Below are positions 61,255 to 64,000 of a DNA stretch of 64,000 nt, one piece after another (position 1 is the first letter of the stretch; each line of letters opens with the position of its first letter). Both the position numbers and the translations under genes were made by a program. The notes below the pieces were generated by a model. That model was not told the DNA's origin. It ran no database searches and worked only from the letters and a program-made list of their open reading frames with translations. The stretch is from J054 sp963850255. Lineage in GTDB: Bacteria > Pseudomonadota > Gammaproteobacteria > Steroidobacterales > GCA-2729495. Location of the stretch: assembly GCA_963850255.1 (NCBI GenBank), contig CAWKLL010000044.1, positions 1 through 64,000 on the forward strand, given 5' to 3'.

Positions 61255-61278
61255 GCGCGGTGACTGTCGCCACCGCGC
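61255..61278 (-). other. RNA hairpin immediately upstream of holC
   Basis: GCGCGGTG (61255-61262) pairs perfectly with CACCGCGC (61271-61278) across an eight-base loop. It ends seven bases before the holC start on the minus strand, where a Shine-Dalgarno would lie, and could slow initiation of holC. No T-run, so it is not a standard terminator. Confidence 0.4.
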
Positions 61279-61304
61279 GGCCCTGTCGTCTTGTTCTTGT
61301 TCGG

Positions 61305-62801
61305 CTAGCCGTTGAGCAGGTATTCCATCAGCATGGGTACCGGTCGACCAGTGCCGCCTTTCGCCGCGCCCTGACGCCATGCGGTGCCGGCGATGTCCAG
61401 GTGCGCCCAGTCGCTCTCGCCAACAAAGCGCGACAGAAAGCAGCCGGCAGTTATGGTGCCGGCCTCGCGACCGCCAATGTTGGCAATATCAGCAAAGCGA
61501 CTTTTGAGCTGGCGCATATAGGCGTCGTCCAGGGGCAAGCGCCAGGCCGGATCGTCGGCGTGATCGCCCGCCTTCAGCAGGCTATTGGCCAGCTTGTTGG
61601 AATTCGCCAGCAGACCGCTGCGATGCCGGCCCAGCGCAATCAGGCAGGCGCCGGTGAGTGTCGCAATGTCGATCAGCGCCGCGGGCTTGAAGCGTTGCGC
61701 ATAGGTCAGCGCATCGGCCAGGATCAGGCGGCCTTCAGCATCGGTATTCAGGATTTCGATGGTCTCGCCCGACATCGCCGTGACAATATCGCCGGGCTTG
61801 GTGGCATTGCCACCCGGCAGGTTTTCGCAGGCCGGAACAATACCGACCAGGTTGAATCCCGGTTCCAGCTGCGTGACCGCCTGCATGACGCCGAACACGG
61901 TCGCTGCGCCGCACATGTCATATTTCATTTCGTCCATCATCGGCGGTGGCTTGAGCGATATGCCGCCGGCGTCAAAGGTGATGCCTTTTCCGACCAGAAC
62001 CACCGGTCGATCACCGCTGCGCTTGCTGCCGTGATAGTTGAACACTATGAACTTGGCCGGTTCGCGGGTGCCGGCGGTGACCGAGAGCAGCGAACCCATG
62101 CCCAGCTTGGCCATGTCGGCCTCGTCAAGCACCTGCAATTGCAGTTTTTTCTTGCCGCGTGCCAGTTTCCTGGCTGTTTGCACCAGGTAATTCGGCGTGC
62201 AGACATTACCCGGCAAATTGCCCAGGTCGCGGGCCAGTGACATGCCCTGGCCGATGGCGTCGCCGTGCTTCAGGCCGCGTTTGGCCGCGGCGGACTGGCG
62301 CTTGTTGCAGGCAATACTGAGACTGGTCAGCAGCGATGCCTGGTTTTCGCCGTCCGATTCCTGCGCGCTTTTCATCGCGGTGAACCGATAATTGGTCTGA
62401 TGCCAGATTTCTGAGGCAATACTGGCGCGCCGATAGGCGTCGGCACCGCGGCTGTTTTCATCCGTCAGGTAACACACGGCGGTCTTGTGCTGGCTGGCCT
62501 GGATGGCACGAAAGGCTGCCTCCAGAGACTTGCGCAGCGCTGCCCGGTCAAACTTGCCGCGTGCACCACAGCCCACCAGCAGCAGGCGTTTGGCCGGCAA
62601 TTCGCCACGGTGATGGACCAGTAAGGTTTCACCGCTTTTGCCGCGCATATCGCCGGCAGCCGTAAGATCAGTGATCAGACCGTTGGTGGCACGATCGATG
62701 GCCCGCGTGCTGGCCGGCAGGGTGCCGTCGCTATAGACGGGCAGGATCAGGCAATCAGTGCGCTGGCTGGCTGCTGCTCCGGTAGTTACTTGAAAACGCA
62801 T
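61305..62801 (-). CDS. pepA: Leucyl aminopeptidase (cytosol aminopeptidase)
   Basis: A 498-residue M17 metallopeptidase. The first metal/catalytic segment GKGITFDAGGISLKP lies near 260 and the second NTDAEGRLIL near 345, both with the usual metal ligands (Lys, Asp, Asp, Glu). A regulatory N-terminal domain precedes. It releases N-terminal residues from peptides and, in E. coli, also binds DNA in plasmid resolution. It is divergent from lptF. Confidence 0.95.
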   Translation of the reverse strand: MRFQVTTGAAASQRTDCLILPVYSDGTLPASTRAIDRATNGLITDLTAAGDMRGKSGETLLVHHRGELPAKRLLLVGCGARGKFDRAALRKSLEAAFRAIQASQHKTAVCYLTDENSRGADAYRRASIASEIWHQTNYRFTAMKSAQESDGENQASLLTSLSIACNKRQSAAAKRGLKHGDAIGQGMSLARDLGNLPGNVCTPNYLVQTARKLARGKKKLQLQVLDEADMAKLGMGSLLSVTAGTREPAKFIVFNYHGSKRSGDRPVVLVGKGITFDAGGISLKPPPMMDEMKYDMCGAATVFGVMQAVTQLEPGFNLVGIVPACENLPGGNATKPGDIVTAMSGETIEILNTDAEGRLILADALTYAQRFKPAALIDIATLTGACLIALGRHRSGLLANSNKLANSLLKAGDHADDPAWRLPLDDAYMRQLKSRFADIANIGGREAGTITAGCFLSRFVGESDWAHLDIAGTAWRQGAAKGGTGRPVPMLMEYLLNG

Positions 62802-62979
62802 GGCTGCTCCTGCTTTTTTTTGGTCAAATCACTGACGCCGCAAACGTGCTTGACGATCCTCACCACTCGCCGTGATGATACGAACGATGCGCAACGCATT
62901 CGTCATCCAACGTCCGGCGGCAGTTTACTGTATCCCTGCGGCATGGGTAACACCCAGCAACTGCCGGCGGCAGCCCTAG

Positions 62980-64000
62980 ATGCCACCGATACTGGCCCGC
63001 TACGTATTGCGCGAGACCTTGCAGACCTGGCTGGTGGTGACCATGGTTCTGCTGCTGATCCTGCTCACCTACCAGCTGGCACAGGTATTGAGCGACGCTG
63101 CCGGGATGAAGGTTCCCAAAGAGGCGATTTTTCGGGTCCTGGGTCTGACTTTCCTGCAGTTTTTGGCCATTCTTACCCCCGTGGGGCTGTTCATCTCCAT
63201 CATGCTGGCCCTGGGTCGGCTGTATCGCGATAGTGAAATGTCGGCTTTTATGGCCTGTGGCATTGGTCCGGCCAGTCTCTACAAGCCGCTGGCATTGCTG
63301 GCAGTGATGCTGGCGATCCTGGTGGGTTACCTGGCCCTGGTGGTATCGCCGGCGGCTACACGTGACATTCTTGCCATTGCCGAGGAGGCGAAACAGCGCG
63401 CAGACCTGGGCATGATTGAGCCGCGCCGATTCCTGCCCTTCGCGCGCGACGGTTCGGTGGTCTATGCCGAGAGCGTGGAGCCCGATGGCAGCCTGCGTAA
63501 GGTATTCCTGCAACGGCGCAAACAGGGCAGCGTTGAAGTTGTGGTGGCCGATCGCGCCTGGCAGACCATTTCCACGGAAACCGGAATTCGCACGCTGCAT
63601 TTCGGCGATGGTCGCCGCTACGAGGGTGTGCCGGGCAGCGCCCGGTTTAATATCGTCAGCTTTCGCGAGTACGGTGTGCCGTATGAAATACCAGAGCTGG
63701 AAACCGGCGAGCTGGAGTCGGGTTCGCGGTCGCTGGCGCAACTCTGGGGCTCCGATGATCCCGTCGATCGCGCCGAGCTTCAGTGGCGCTTGTCCGCGCC
63801 GCTAAATCTCTTGGTGCTGACGCTGCTGGCGGTGCCGCTGAGTCGCAGCAGCCCGCGCCAGGGTCGCTACAGTGGGTTGTTTATTGGTGTTCTGGTGTAT
63901 GTGATCTACGTGAATCTGTTGGCCGCGTCCAAGGTTTGGCTGGAGCGTGGCGAAATACCCGTATTTGCCGGTCTGTGGTGGGTGCATGGCCTGTTTGCGA
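62980..64000 (+). CDS. lptF: LPS export ABC transporter permease LptF (incomplete, runs off the window)
   Basis: The first 340 residues of a YjgP/YjgQ-family inner-membrane permease. Residue 1-8 read MPPILARY, the family start; three helices follow up to about residue 125 (with GIGPASLYKP), then a periplasmic beta-jellyroll with FLPFARDGSVVYAE, then helices from about 265. It moves lipopolysaccharide out of the inner membrane with LptG and LptB. The ATG lies divergent from pepA; lptG probably continues beyond the window. No stop codon is reached. Confidence 0.92.
   Translation, partial: MPPILARYVLRETLQTWLVVTMVLLLILLTYQLAQVLSDAAGMKVPKEAIFRVLGLTFLQFLAILTPVGLFISIMLALGRLYRDSEMSAFMACGIGPASLYKPLALLAVMLAILVGYLALVVSPAATRDILAIAEEAKQRADLGMIEPRRFLPFARDGSVVYAESVEPDGSLRKVFLQRRKQGSVEVVVADRAWQTISTETGIRTLHFGDGRRYEGVPGSARFNIVSFREYGVPYEIPELETGELESGSRSLAQLWGSDDPVDRAELQWRLSAPLNLLVLTLLAVPLSRSSPRQGRYSGLFIGVLVYVIYVNLLAASKVWLERGEIPVFAGLWWVHGLFA

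Noticed and set aside
60822..62240. Long plus-strand frame across holC and pepA
   Set aside because: It opposes two well-supported genes and shows no family motifs.

Overview
The window looks like a chromosomal segment of a GC-rich gammaproteobacterium. Evidence is in conserved gene order: purM-purN / DUF2066-pgsA-like-hda / DUF2069-wrbA-arsC, valS-holC-pepA / lptF, psd-like-pssA, moxR-DUF58-tgpA, plus zapE, rimI, dgkA and a class III FdhD/Moa set. No rRNA, tRNA, CRISPR array, insertion sequence or prophage was seen. I cannot name a genus from the sequence.

Layout. 1-1427 is not ordinary sequence: it is an error-rich inverted copy of the right flank (arms 154-1415 and 1428-2689, centre about 1421) preceded by a direct copy of the moaA tail, best read as a fold-back artefact at a contig end. 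1.6-9.7 kb carries moaA, fdhD, the giant helicase gene lhr and a membrane glycosyltransferase. 9.9-15.4 kb is an accessory cluster: a Tat-lipoprotein epoxide-hydrolase-like protein, an FAD-linked oxidase, two DUF1838 proteins with Tat-type signals, a decayed response-regulator tail, a [2Fe-2S] subunit without its molybdenum partner, and a lipoprotein cytochrome c. 15.4-17.4 kb has arsC, dgkA and a CHAD protein. 17.7-26.1 kb is a complete phosphate locus: a PhoB-like regulator with a damaged phosphorylation pocket, phoB, phoR, phoU, pstS, pstC, pstA, pstB.

26.2-30.6 kb holds an HMG-CoA-lyase-like enzyme, a class III CoA-transferase and a LeuCD-type dehydratase, which together could form a citraconate/D-citramalate degradation route. 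30.7-32.4 kb is a tight moaC-mobA-folE operon using GTP-derived chemistry. 32.4-49.8 kb is mostly housekeeping (MFS exporter, MaoC, IMPase-like, DUF1499, tesB, gamma-carbonic-anhydrase-like, gpmA, zapE, etfQO, purN, purM, DUF2066, CDP-alcohol transferase, hda, wrbA, arsC, acylphosphatase, lytic transglycosylase, proS). 49.9-57.8 kb has a phosphatidylserine-decarboxylase-like protein lacking its self-cleavage serine, pssA, a family 4 uracil-DNA glycosylase, rimI, a UMF1 transporter and the moxR-DUF58-tgpA operon. 58.0-64.0 kb has valS, holC, pepA and the start of lptF.

Data quality: besides the fold-back, single-base frameshifts interrupt the MFS gene (near 33650) and the DUF1499 gene (twice, in short homopolymers), and possibly the first codons of purN. 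This pattern suggests residual long-read errors rather than true decay.
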